DNA of 64,000 nt from Bifidobacterium sp. ESL0728 (lineage in GTDB: Bacteria; Actinomycetota; Actinomycetes; Actinomycetales; Bifidobacteriaceae). Location: positions 992,001-1,056,000 of the forward strand of contig NZ_CP113925.1 of assembly GCF_029392015.1 (NCBI RefSeq). The letters are read 5' to 3'. The notes beneath the pieces were generated by a model. It ran no database searches, was not told the DNA's origin, and worked only from the letters and a program-made list of their open reading frames with translations. A program made the position numbers and the translations under genes. This document shows positions 8,271-16,349 of the stretch, piece by piece; the stretch's first letter is position 1, and each line of letters begins with the position of its first letter.

Positions 8271-8957
8271 ATGGCTGATCAGCGACGAGTGGTGATTTTG
8301 GGTGGGCATGGCAAGGTGGCGCTGCTCGCCGAGCCGAAACTGAAGGAAGCGGGTTTCGCGATTGACGCGGTCATCCGCAACCCGGCACAGTCCGATGACG
8401 TGCGCAAGGCCGGCGCGAATCCGGTGGTCTTCGATATGGAACATGCCAATGTCGACAGCTTTGTGGGTTTGTTCGAAGGCGCCGTAGCCGTCGTATTCTC
8501 GGCTGGTGCCGGCGGTGGGGATGACGATCGCACCCATGCCGTGGATTATCAGGCCGCGGTCAACGCCATTGATGCCGCCGAGAAGGCTGGCGTACGTCGT
8601 TTCGTGATGGTTTCCTATGATACGGCCGACCGCGACCCGCAGGAGATGGGCTGGCCCGAGTCGTTCATCACGTATGCGCAGTCCAAGCACGATGCTGACG
8701 CCCATTTGCGTGACTCTTCCCTCGAATACACGATTTTGGGTCCGGGCATGTTGACGCTTGAGCCGGAAACCGACAAGATCGTCCTGACCGACGACCATAC
8801 GATGATCGACGGCAAGCCTGCGACCAACGATCAGCGCAAGACCTCGCGTGGCAACGTCGCGGCAGTCATCGCCCGCGTCCTCAGTGCCGACGTCGCCAAG
8901 CGCAAGACCATCGACTTCTATGACGGCGACAAGCCGATTGACGAGGTTTTGATCTGA
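8271..8957 (+). CDS. Atypical SDR / NAD(P)-binding protein
   Basis: A 228-residue Rossmann-fold protein of the NAD(P)H-binding 'YwnB/YtfG' type: VVILGGHGKVALLAEPKL at the N-terminus for dinucleotide binding, AVVFSAGAGGG, RFVMVSYDTADRDP, and YAQSKHDADAHLRDSSLEYTILGPGML. AAAGGAA precedes the start. Substrate cannot be read from sequence; relatives are annotated as flavin or quinone-linked reductases. Confidence 0.85.
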   Translation: MADQRRVVILGGHGKVALLAEPKLKEAGFAIDAVIRNPAQSDDVRKAGANPVVFDMEHANVDSFVGLFEGAVAVVFSAGAGGGDDDRTHAVDYQAAVNAIDAAEKAGVRRFVMVSYDTADRDPQEMGWPESFITYAQSKHDADAHLRDSSLEYTILGPGMLTLEPETDKIVLTDDHTMIDGKPATNDQRKTSRGNVAAVIARVLSADVAKRKTIDFYDGDKPIDEVLI

Positions 8958-9007
8958 AGCCTCTCCAAAAGCAATCCGAAACTGAAGTGTTCCGGATATT
9001 GGGATTC

Positions 9008-9052
9008 AGTGAGAAGCGCCGCAACACCATGTTCGTGGTGGCGCTTCTCACT
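9008..9052 (+). terminator. Strong hairpin after the NAD(P)-binding gene
   Basis: AGTGAGAAGCGCC pairs perfectly with GGCGCTTCTCACT (13 pairs), with a further small stem in the loop. It lies 50 bases after the stop codon. The following T-run is short. Confidence 0.65.
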
Positions 9053-9278
9053 TCTAAAATGCGTTCAAAAGAATCATTCGTCATTCGTCGATAACCGTTA
9101 TAGACGGTATAACTTGGATCGTTTTAGAGTGCAATACCTTTCACCACAACATCTCCGGAACAGGGCCGTTTTAATAAAAATATATATTTCCTTATATATA
9201 GTCGTATTTTCTGCCTCGGGATTATGGTTAAATTGAGTGGACAGTCATTGTCTCACCCAAGAGAAGGAAGGCCCACCG

Positions 9279-9488
9279 ATGGAGCAGAAACAGTACGTAT
9301 GTGAGAAATGCGGTTGCCGGACCTACACTTCCGACCAATTCCAGGCGACGGGCGGGGAATTCGCCAAGCTGTTCAATGTGCAGAACAAGAAGTTCATCAC
9401 CGTCAGCTGCACGCAATGCGGCTATACCGAGCTCTATCGTGCCGAAACCGACGCCGGCATGAACGTTCTTGATTTCCTGATGAACTGA
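9279..9488 (+). CDS. Zinc-ribbon nucleic-acid-binding-like protein
   Basis: A 69-residue protein starting MEQKQYVCEKCGCR, preceded by GAAGGAAGG. Two CxxC pairs (CEKCGCRTY and CTQCGYTELY) separated by about 35 residues form a zinc ribbon of the DUF2082 type ('nucleic-acid-binding Zn-ribbon'). Between them is a Phe-rich FQATGGEFAKLFNVQNKKF. Single gene; function unknown. Confidence 0.85.
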   Translation: MEQKQYVCEKCGCRTYTSDQFQATGGEFAKLFNVQNKKFITVSCTQCGYTELYRAETDAGMNVLDFLMN

Positions 9489-9623
9489 CGGTTTCGGCTT
9501 TTACTTTGAACGTTTTGATGCCTTGCGTCAAGAAATCTTGAGTTTTTCGCCGGCATCTGTTTTCTCTATCTTTCCGCTCCTATCTACGCTAGTCTGGGGA
9601 TATAAAAGTCGAAGGAGCGGAAC

Positions 9624-9980
9624 ATGGCAATAGCATTGAAGCGGGTATATGAGGCGGCCGAGGACAGCGACGGCTATCGTGTGTTGGTCGACAGGCTTTG
9701 GCCGCGTGGTATTTCGAAGGTGAACGCGAAGCTTGATCTGTGGCTTAAAGAGATAGGCCCGACCACCGAGCTGCGCAAATGGTTCGGCCATGACCCGGCG
9801 AAATTCGATGAGTTTGCGGCTAAATATCGCAGGGAACTGGATGGTAATACAGAGACAGTTGACAAGCTGCTTTCGATATGCCGCAAACAGCCAAAGGTGA
9901 CTTTGCTATACGGGGCCAAAGACCCGGAGCGCAACCAAGCGGTGGTGTTGAAAGGCTATCTCGGAGGTCGTCTTTCGTGA
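9624..9980 (+). CDS. DUF488 (YeaO-like) protein
   Basis: 118 residues with the family signature RVLVDRLWPRGISK near the N-terminus and WLKEIGPTTELRKWFGHDPAKFDEFAAKYRREL. DUF488 proteins of this length are widespread and uncharacterised. GAAGGAGCGGAAC precedes the ATG. A TATAAA-like -10 lies about 20 bases upstream. Confidence 0.88.
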   Translation: MAIALKRVYEAAEDSDGYRVLVDRLWPRGISKVNAKLDLWLKEIGPTTELRKWFGHDPAKFDEFAAKYRRELDGNTETVDKLLSICRKQPKVTLLYGAKDPERNQAVVLKGYLGGRLS

Positions 9981-10137
9981 TAGATTCATTGTCGATGTTG
10001 TTATCGTCAGATAATGAAAGATAATCGGGCGTATATAAGCGCGAATTGCGCTTTAAATGTTTCGGTGTCATAAATTTCACGGAAAAATTCTGTATTTAGG
10101 CCGTATAACACGGTTTGTATAGCGTATGATAATAGTT

Positions 10138-10563
10138 ATGGCGACAGTGACGTTATCAATACCGAGGGCACGAAAGCGTGAGCGTGCCATTTCCGACTAC
10201 TTCCACATGTGGGTGACGCGAGATTTCGACAAGCTTGACGCGATTTTCGCTCCGGATTGTGTCTATGAGGAAGCCAACGGGCACATCTACGAGAACCGAA
10301 ACCAGATTCATCATTGGATTGAGGATGCGCTGGACCGTCAGACCGTGCTTACTTGGGAGGCCGGCTATTTCACCCATGCGCGCGGTCGCGAGGGCCAGCC
10401 TTCGATTACCGTGTTCTGGACGCTTGCCGGGCAGGAGCATGAGGGCGAGTCCTACGATTTTGACGGTGTTTCGGTCTTCGAGTTCAACAGACAGAACAAA
10501 ATCAAGCGTGTCCGTGATTTCACGGCCAAGCGGCGCCGTGATTACCCTTATAGGGGTGAATAA
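10138..10563 (+). CDS. NTF2-like / SnoaL-type protein
   Basis: About 141 residues with an NTF2-like fold pattern: YFHMWVTRDFDKLDAIFAPDCVYEEANG, a middle HWIEDALDRQTVLTWEAG and a C-terminal strand pair DFDGVSVFEFNRQNKIKRVRDF. These domains bind small ligands or act as isomerases; nothing here fixes the substrate. An ATG at 10126 is also possible. Neither start has a good ribosome binding site. Confidence 0.7.
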   Translation: MATVTLSIPRARKRERAISDYFHMWVTRDFDKLDAIFAPDCVYEEANGHIYENRNQIHHWIEDALDRQTVLTWEAGYFTHARGREGQPSITVFWTLAGQEHEGESYDFDGVSVFEFNRQNKIKRVRDFTAKRRRDYPYRGE

Positions 10564-10603
10564 GCGGTTGCACAAATAGCTTCAACGTCTTGGATGCTTT
10601 AAG

Positions 10604-10638
10604 AACGGGTCATCGTGAATAGCGATGGCTCGTTTTTT
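10604..10638 (+). terminator. Rho-independent terminator after the NTF2-like gene
   Basis: AACGGGTCATCG pairs with CGATGGCTCGTT (two G-U pairs) and is followed by a run of T. Confidence 0.8.
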
Positions 10639-10808
10639 GTGTCTGGAACGGTTGAATCTACAGGAGAGTTCCGATTTGCAGGAGTCGGCAAATTTCAATC
10701 GGGTCCCGTTTCTTTGTGTCCGATGGCAGTTTGGTTACTTGCCGAAAGATCAACTTTATAGCGTATCTGACCGGATTTTGTTAGTCTTGGAAAAACGGAT
10801 TTTCAAAA

Positions 10809-10829
10809 GTTGAGTCGAAGAGACTCAAG
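10809..10829 (+). promoter_or_regulatory. HAIR operator (HspR site) before hsp20
   Basis: TTGAGT-N7-ACTCAA with flanking G on both sides matches the HspR-associated inverted repeat CTTGAGT-N7-ACTCAAG in 13 of 14 arm positions. HspR is the actinobacterial repressor of heat-shock genes. It lies about 170 bases before the hsp20 ATG. Confidence 0.8.
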
Positions 10830-10998
10830 TTTTGTTCACTGCAGGTTAAATTCGGGAAGCCGGACCGGGAATATCGGTTGAGCATAGTGACAAGATAAAG
10901 ACTTGGAGCCGCAAGGTTCCGGAGCCTCTCGTCACCGGCTGGTTCGGCTTCCGGCCGCGGGCGTCACGGCTTGCCTCCAATACTTAGGAGTATTGATT

Positions 10999-11454
10999 AT
11001 GGCTATGTTTCCGGCTTTGATGCATGATGCGTTCTCTGATATGTTCGACGATCCGTTCTTCGCCGGTTGGGGAGACTCCAGCTCCCGCATGGGCAACCCG
11101 ATTTCTTCGGCCAACATGATGAAGACCGATGTTCGCGAGACCGACAAGGCATACGACGTCTCCATCGATATGCCCGGCTTCAACAAGGACGATATCGGCC
11201 TTGAACTGCACGACGGCTATCTGACCGTCTCCGCCAAGCGCGATGAGAACCATGACGAAAAGAATGACGAAGGCAAGTGGCTGCGCCGCGAACGTTACGC
11301 CGGCACCTGCTCCCGTAGCTTCTACGTCGGCGACGAGGTCAAGGAATCCGACATCCACGCCAGCTACAAGGACGGCACGCTGAGCCTCGAAATCGCCAAG
11401 GTGCAGCCGCAACCGAAGGTCGAGGCCAAGCACCAGATCGCCATTGAAGGCTGA
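10999..11454 (+). CDS. hsp20: Small heat-shock protein Hsp20
   Basis: A 151-residue protein starting MAMFPALMHDAF. The ATG at 10999 follows TTAGGAGT and is preferred to an upstream start that would add unrelated sequence. The alpha-crystallin domain runs from about residue 38 (KTDVRETDKAYDVSIDMPGF) to GTLSLEIAK, and ends in short basic/acidic residues. Hsp20 binds unfolding proteins without ATP. The HAIR site upstream points to heat-shock control by HspR. Confidence 0.95.
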   Translation: MAMFPALMHDAFSDMFDDPFFAGWGDSSSRMGNPISSANMMKTDVRETDKAYDVSIDMPGFNKDDIGLELHDGYLTVSAKRDENHDEKNDEGKWLRRERYAGTCSRSFYVGDEVKESDIHASYKDGTLSLEIAKVQPQPKVEAKHQIAIEG

Positions 11455-11512
11455 TCTGTCGGTCTGCTGATTTTTTTAGCGGTAATGCTTTAATGGACTG
11501 AAAAGTTCATTT

Positions 11513-11568
11513 CGCGCCCCTTTTCATGTTCTGCGTCGGGGGAAGTTGCAGAACATGGAAAGGGGCGT
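11513..11568 (+). terminator. Long terminator hairpin after hsp20
   Basis: CGCCCCTTTTCATGTTCTGC pairs with GCAGAACATGGAAAGGGGCG (about 19 of 20 positions), followed by a T-rich tail. Confidence 0.8.
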
Positions 11569-11638
11569 CTTCTGTTTGTGTGTTTTGTCCCGTGGATCAG
11601 TCTTTCTTTCCATCGATTCTTCGATGGGTTCATGGAAA

Positions 11639-11822
11639 TGCGATAAAGGCGACGATGGCAGTATCTCAGCATCGCGTTTGGCGCATGTGGTGTCCGGGGT
11701 GCGATAAAGACGTCGCTGGCTTTTCTTTATCGTCGCGTTTGGCTATATGATGTCCGAGATCTGGTAAAGGTGATGGTGACTCTCTCCTCAGTGTCGCGTT
11801 TACCTCACATCTGGTTTCATGA
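11639..11822. repeat. Threefold imperfect tandem repeat, about 61 bp
   Basis: Three units start near 11639, 11700 and 11761. Each begins with a GATAAAG/GGTAAAG block and carries TCGCGTTT about 35 bases further on, then a (C/T)ATGTGGTGTCCG-like or ACATCTGG end. The units have drifted, so this is an old duplication. It lies in the 500-base gap between hsp20 and the phosphatase gene. Function unknown. Confidence 0.6.
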
Positions 11823-11950
11823 GGCCGGTGGATGATTCCGGAATGGGCTCGTTTTGTCAAAATATTGGCATGATTTTTTTCGTTGTGAGATAATGTTTGA
11901 GGTAAATAAAGAAGATTGATGGATAGAAAATCGAAAACGAGGTCTGGCAT

Positions 11951-12763
11951 ATGGGTATGCCTTTGGATTTGTATGTGATTCGACACGGGGAGTCGGAGGC
12001 GAACGTCATCGTCAAGGCGGGCGAGCGTGGCGACAATTCGCTTTTTACGCAGGACAATGTCACCGTTCCCGACCGCTCGTGGAGGCTGACGGCGACGGGA
12101 CGCAAGCAGGCCTATTGCATCGGCCGTTGGCTGGTCGAGCAGCAGCAGCTTTTTGACCGCTATCTGGTGTCTCCTTACGTTCGCACGCGTGAGACTGCGG
12201 CGACCATGGCACTGCCGAAGGCCAAGTGGGAGGAGACCCGCGTGCTGCGTGAACGTTCGTGGGGTGAGATCAGCACCGTGACCCAGGACGTGTTCAAGAA
12301 CAATTACGAGCGCAACTGGATGTTCAAGAAGACCGACCCGCTCTACTGGCGTCCGCCGGCCGGCGAGTCCATCGCCGACGTGGCCGAGAACCGTGCGCAT
12401 AATCTGCTCACGTCACTGAACCGCCGAGCCGAGGCACAATCCGTCATCGCGGTCACCCACGGTGATTTCATGCTTTCACTGATGCTGACCCTCGAAGACC
12501 TTTCCGACGAAGAGTTCCTGCGCCGCGCCGACAGCGACAACTGGAAGATTACCAACTGCACCTGCCTGCACTATTCGCGCCGCGACCCCCATACCGGCCG
12601 CACCGACGAACGTATCCGCTACGAGCAGACAGCCCGACCGGTTTATGACAAGGACACCGGTCGTTGGACGATCAAGGTGGACCCGTGGCGCGAGTTCCAG
12701 CGTCCCCTCCTATCTAACGGTGACCTCGTAGACGTCGTCCAATCGGTAACCCCACACCTATAA
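11951..12763 (+). CDS. Histidine phosphatase family protein
   Basis: A 270-residue protein of the phosphoglycerate-mutase-like fold. The catalytic motif VIRHGESEAN puts the phosphorylated His at residue 12; a second His lies in VIAVTHGDFML. Arg in YVRTRETA and Glu in RERSWGEI complete the pocket. Substrate is not clear; the C-terminal 70 residues (SRRDPHTGRTDERIRYEQTA) extend beyond the core. It stands alone. Confidence 0.9.
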   Translation: MGMPLDLYVIRHGESEANVIVKAGERGDNSLFTQDNVTVPDRSWRLTATGRKQAYCIGRWLVEQQQLFDRYLVSPYVRTRETAATMALPKAKWEETRVLRERSWGEISTVTQDVFKNNYERNWMFKKTDPLYWRPPAGESIADVAENRAHNLLTSLNRRAEAQSVIAVTHGDFMLSLMLTLEDLSDEEFLRRADSDNWKITNCTCLHYSRRDPHTGRTDERIRYEQTARPVYDKDTGRWTIKVDPWREFQRPLLSNGDLVDVVQSVTPHL

Positions 12764-12793
12764 GTCGTTTTTTCAACGGCAAGAATCCGTTGA

Positions 12794-12973
12794 GTGCTGG
12801 AGGCTGGGATATGCGATGCTCAGGCGTAAAGCTTGGCCTAACTCAAATCGAAGATTTGAGCTTCGCGCTCGATACATCGCGCTCACTTCGCCTATGGACA
12901 ACACACAGTGTTGTCCACTTAACGGCTCAGCCAGTGAGGGTGCCTGAGCATTGTATATCCCAGCCTCCAGCAC
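12794..12973. repeat. 180-bp fold-back element (MITE-like or structured RNA)
   Basis: The two ends are inverted copies: GTGCTGGAGGCTGGGATAT, three variable bases, then ATGCTCAGGC on one side and the reverse complement on the other. Inside are two further perfect hairpins, CTCAAATC/GATTTGAG and GGACAACAC/GTGTTGTCC. There is no ORF and no clear target duplication. It sits between the phosphatase and the permease. Confidence 0.75.
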
Positions 12974-13140
12974 GTCAGTCGCTACTTTATAGAACAGGTT
13001 GTTATACTTGTGGGAGGCCCGACACACCGACGTCAAGAGGGCCGCTATAATGTCTCAAGGCGCGCGACGAAATCAAAGCCGCGCGGTGAATCCCCTATTT
13101 TCAATTAGTGGCGGAAGTATGCCCAAAAGGAGAGTCAAGG

Positions 13141-14424
13141 ATGAGCAACATGTTCACCTGGAAACTGCATGGTGACGGCAAGACGTTGAATCCTGGAGAG
13201 GTGGTCGACCCCGACGAGAGAATGACGTGGGGCCGCACGGCCGGCATTGGTGCCCAGCACGTCATCGCGATGTTCGGCGCGACGTTCCTCGTTCCGATTC
13301 TGACGGGCTTCGATCCGTCCACGACGTTGTTCTTCACGGCGATGTCGACGGCGTTGTTCCTGTTGATCAATAAAAATGAGCTACCCAGTTATTTGGGTAG
13401 CTCATTTGGTTTTATAGCCCCGATCGTCGCGGTCACCACCGCGCACAAAGGTATCGCCGTGGCCAGCTTCGGCATCATGGTCACCGGCATGCTCTTGGCG
13501 CTGATCGGTATCCTGGTGCATTTCGCCGGCGCGAAATGGATCGACATCATCATGCCGCCGGTGGTCAACGGCGCCATCGTCGCCATCATCGGCTTCAACC
13601 TCGCCCCATCGGTCTGGAACAACTTCCAGAAAGCCCCTGACACCGCTGCGGTCACCTTGGTCGCCGTCCTGCTCATCGCTGTCCTCTTCAAGGGCCTGCT
13701 CGGCCGCCTGAACATTCTGCTTGGCGTCCTGGTCGGCTATGCCTACGCCTGTTTCCGTGGACAGGTCGACTTCGCTGCGGTCGGCAAGGCCGCGTGGATC
13801 GGCTTCCCGCACTTCCACCTGCCGCAGGTCGATTTTTCCGTGCTGCCGATGTTCATCCCGGTGGTCATGGTCTTGATTGCCGAAAACGTCGGCCACGTCA
13901 AGTCCGTGGCACAGATGACCGGCCGCGACTACGACGACCACATCGGCACCGCCCTCTTCGCCGACGGCCTGGGAACCACCATCGCCGGCTTCGGCGGCGG
14001 CTCCGGCACCACCACCTACGGCGAGAACATCGGCGTGATGGCCGCTACCCGCGTCTATTCCACCGCCGCCTACTGGTGCGCCGCCGCCTTCGCCCTGATC
14101 CTGAGCCTCTGCCCGAAGTTCGGCGCCATCATCAACACGATTCCCGCCGGCGTCTTGGGCGGCGTGACCACCCTGCTCTACGGCATGATTGGCATGGTCG
14201 GTGTGCGCATCTGGGTCGACAACCACGTCGACTTCGGCAAGCCTCTGAACAACATGACCGCCGCAGTCACGATGATTATCGGCATCGCTGACTTCGGCTT
14301 CGCCATCAGTGGGGTCAAGTTCAACGGTATCGCCATCGGCACCGTCGCGGTGCTCGTCATGTACCACGGCCTGCGCGCCATAGGCCGCGCCACCGGAGCC
14401 ATCGCCAAGGACGGCACCGAGTGA
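13141..14424 (+). CDS. NCS2-family uracil/xanthine-type permease
   Basis: A 427-residue membrane protein with NCS2 landmarks: an N-terminal HVIAMFGATFLVPILTGF, LGSSFGFIAPI, VLIAENVGHVKSVAQMTGRDYD and FGGGSGTTTYGENIGVMAATRVYST. The last block is close to the UraA substrate-binding region, so uracil is the best guess. The ATG at 13141 has AAAGGAG upstream at good spacing; an earlier GTG at 13108 is less likely. Inside the gene, codons 78-90 form a perfect RNA hairpin (see separate entry). Confidence 0.93.
   Translation: MSNMFTWKLHGDGKTLNPGEVVDPDERMTWGRTAGIGAQHVIAMFGATFLVPILTGFDPSTTLFFTAMSTALFLLINKNELPSYLGSSFGFIAPIVAVTTAHKGIAVASFGIMVTGMLLALIGILVHFAGAKWIDIIMPPVVNGAIVAIIGFNLAPSVWNNFQKAPDTAAVTLVAVLLIAVLFKGLLGRLNILLGVLVGYAYACFRGQVDFAAVGKAAWIGFPHFHLPQVDFSVLPMFIPVVMVLIAENVGHVKSVAQMTGRDYDDHIGTALFADGLGTTIAGFGGGSGTTTYGENIGVMAATRVYSTAAYWCAAAFALILSLCPKFGAIINTIPAGVLGGVTTLLYGMIGMVGVRIWVDNHVDFGKPLNNMTAAVTMIIGIADFGFAISGVKFNGIAIGTVAVLVMYHGLRAIGRATGAIAKDGTE
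13374..13407 (+). other. Perfect hairpin inside the permease coding sequence
   Basis: AAATGAGCTACCCA and TGGGTAGCTCATTT pair over all 14 positions around a six-base loop, followed by GGTTTTAT. It covers conserved residues NELPSYLGSSF. The codons used (CTA, AGT, TTG, TCA, TTT) differ from the C/G-ending codons elsewhere in the gene. Confidence 0.7.
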
Positions 14425-14480
14425 TGCGGCGGTAATCGTTGGCACGCCAAATGATTGGCTTGCCCTCGTAAGGCAACGAT

Positions 14481-14516
14481 AATGCCGGGTTGACGGACAT
14501 TCTGTCATCCGGCATT
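14481..14516 (+). terminator. Hairpin after the NCS2 permease
   Basis: AATGCCGG...TGAC pairs with GTCA...CCGGCATT, with one bulge on each side, followed by ATTCAATC. The T-run is poor, so the call is moderate. Confidence 0.6.
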
Positions 14517-14625
14517 ATTCAATCAAGAATGTCATGCGGTGCCTGACACGGCAAATAATGACATCCAGTTGATTGCTCAACTATATGTTTTAGAGTAAGA
14601 GCAAGGTGTCAAAAGGAGGTTCGTC

Positions 14626-15138
14626 GTGAGCACACACATTATCGTCATGGGCGTTTCAGGATGCGGGAAAACCACCGTGGCCCAAGCCCTCGCGGACGAA
14701 TTCGGTTTCGAAATGGCCGAGGGAGACGATTTTCACCCTAAGGCCAACGTCGACAAGATGAGCCATGGTATACCGCTCAATGATGATGATCGCTGGCCGT
14801 GGCTTAAGACCATCAACCAGTGGATGCGCGACAAGGACGCAAGGGGTGTGTCCACTGTCGTTTCCTGTTCCGCTTTGAAACGTGCCTACCGTGACGTGTT
14901 GCGTCAAAATCTTGATGTGCTGTTCATTCATTTGGTTGGTTCCGAGGAACTGATCGGTTCAAGGATGAAGCAACGCAAGGGCCATTACATGCCGGTTTCG
15001 TTGCTTCCGAGCCAGTTCGCCGATCTTGAGCCTTTGCAGAGCGATGAAACGGGATACGACATTGATATTTCAGGAAGCCCACAGCAGGTCGAGGGACGTG
15101 CACTGGAAGTGGCCAAAAAATATATCGGTACTCATTGA
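14626..15138 (+). CDS. gntK: Gluconokinase
   Basis: A 170-residue P-loop kinase of the GntK family: GVSGCGKTT at residues 9-17, then FEMAEGDDFHPKANVDKMSHGIPLNDDDRWPWL, the gluconate-kinase signature, and SCSALKRAYRD. It makes 6-phosphogluconate from gluconate and ATP. The start is GTG at 14626 with AAAGGAGG upstream. The next gene is a 6-phosphogluconate dehydrogenase, so the two form a short gluconate route into the pentose phosphates. Confidence 0.95.
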   Translation: MSTHIIVMGVSGCGKTTVAQALADEFGFEMAEGDDFHPKANVDKMSHGIPLNDDDRWPWLKTINQWMRDKDARGVSTVVSCSALKRAYRDVLRQNLDVLFIHLVGSEELIGSRMKQRKGHYMPVSLLPSQFADLEPLQSDETGYDIDISGSPQQVEGRALEVAKKYIGTH

Positions 15139-15152
15139 TAAGGCTTATTCCT

Positions 15153-15172
15153 TTGTGTGTAACATCACACAA
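15153..15172. promoter_or_regulatory. Inverted repeat in gntK-gnd gap
   Basis: TTGTGTG-N6-CACACAA is a perfect inverted repeat 15 bases after the gntK stop codon. It looks like an operator for a dimeric regulator. No regulator gene is adjacent, so the partner is unknown. Confidence 0.4.
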
Positions 15173-15381
15173 CGAGCCGATGCCGTTCTCGTAGATGAAG
15201 TGTTGAAGTCCTTTGCAGGGTATCGGAGTTTTTGTTCTCTGTTCTAGTGGTTTCGCGTCGCGGCTTGGATTATATCGGATTGGATAAGTCCGTTTTTTAT
15301 CTGATGTTTTATCAGAAATGTCCAAGCCGTCGGAATTATAAATAGGGTTTATTGTTCAATATGTTTGATAAGGAGAAGACA

Positions 15382-16257
15382 ATGCAACTTGGCATGATTG
15401 GTCTTGGACGTATGGGTGGCAATATGGCCAAAAGGATACGCGAGGCCGGGCACGAGGTGGTGGGCTATGACCTGAGCCCCGAATCAGGTCGCGACGTCGC
15501 GAGTCTCAAAGAGCTCGTTTCGAAGCTTGACACGCCGCGTACCATTTGGATCATGGTGCCTGCCGGCAAGGCTACAGACAGTACGCTCGACGAGTTGATG
15601 GGTCTGCTCGATTCCGGCGATATGGTGATCAACGGCGGCAATTGCAAATATACCGACGATAAGACCAACGCCGAAAAGCTGGCGAAGAACGGCATCGAAT
15701 ATATCGATTGCGGCGTTTCCGGCGGCGTCTGGGGTGAAGAACGCGGATATGCACTGATGGTCGGTGGCACTGACGAGGAATATCAGCGTGCGTTGCCGAT
15801 TTTCGAGGCGCTGAAGCCGGAAGGCAAGGATGGCTTGGTGCATGCCGGGCCCGTGGGCGGTGGTCATTTCGCCAAGATGGTGCACAATGGCATCGAATAC
15901 GGCATGATGCAAGCATTCGGAGAAGGTTTCGCGACGATGGAACGCAGCGAATACATTGACGATCCTGCCAATGTCATGGCTTCCTGGCGTGCAGGCAGTG
16001 TCGTCGATTCGTGGTTGCTTGATTTGTTGGTGCGTGCCATGAAAAACGACCCGGATCTCAAAGCCATGCCGCCGGTGGCCGATGAGACCGGCGAAGCGAA
16101 ATGGACGATCGAGGCCGCGGCCGAACTCGGCGTGCCGACCCCGGCAATCAGTGCCGGCCTTTACACTCGTCAGGCTTCGCGTGGCGGCGCCGATGACATC
16201 CTGCGTGTGGTCACCGCGATGCGCAACCAGTTTGGTGGGCATATCACCAAAGCCTGA
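15382..16257 (+). CDS. gnd: 6-phosphogluconate dehydrogenase, short (YqeC/GntZ) type
   Basis: A 291-residue protein, starting MQLGMIGLGRMGGNMA with AAGGAG upstream of the ATG at 15382. The Rossmann motif GLGRMGG is at the N-terminus. Further signatures are NGGNCKYTDD, CGVSGGVWGEERGYALMVGG and GGHFAKMVHNGIEYGMMQA. The short form (about 300 rather than 470 residues) is usually NAD-linked. It decarboxylates 6-phosphogluconate to ribulose 5-phosphate, matching the gntK gene before it. Confidence 0.93.
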   Translation: MQLGMIGLGRMGGNMAKRIREAGHEVVGYDLSPESGRDVASLKELVSKLDTPRTIWIMVPAGKATDSTLDELMGLLDSGDMVINGGNCKYTDDKTNAEKLAKNGIEYIDCGVSGGVWGEERGYALMVGGTDEEYQRALPIFEALKPEGKDGLVHAGPVGGGHFAKMVHNGIEYGMMQAFGEGFATMERSEYIDDPANVMASWRAGSVVDSWLLDLLVRAMKNDPDLKAMPPVADETGEAKWTIEAAAELGVPTPAISAGLYTRQASRGGADDILRVVTAMRNQFGGHITKA

Positions 16258-16300
16258 GCAGAATGTTTGAGCGCAGGCTAAGCGCAAAACGTCATTAATA

Positions 16301-16337
16301 TTGTGGGGCTCTGTCCGTTGAGGGCAAAGCCCCACAA
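16301..16337. terminator. Bidirectional terminator between gnd and brnQ
   Basis: TTGTGGGGCT pairs perfectly with AGCCCCACAA between two convergent genes. Confidence 0.75.
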
Positions 16338-16349
16338 ATGTAATCGGTC

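Noticed and set aside
10625..10813. 62-codon frame between the NTF2-like gene and hsp20
   Set aside because: Begins inside a terminator hairpin, has no ribosome binding site and no protein-like pattern.
12775..12795. Terminator for the histidine phosphatase gene (TCAACGG/CCGTTGA)
   Set aside because: The T-run lies before the hairpin, not after it, on the plus strand, and the minus strand has A instead of T.
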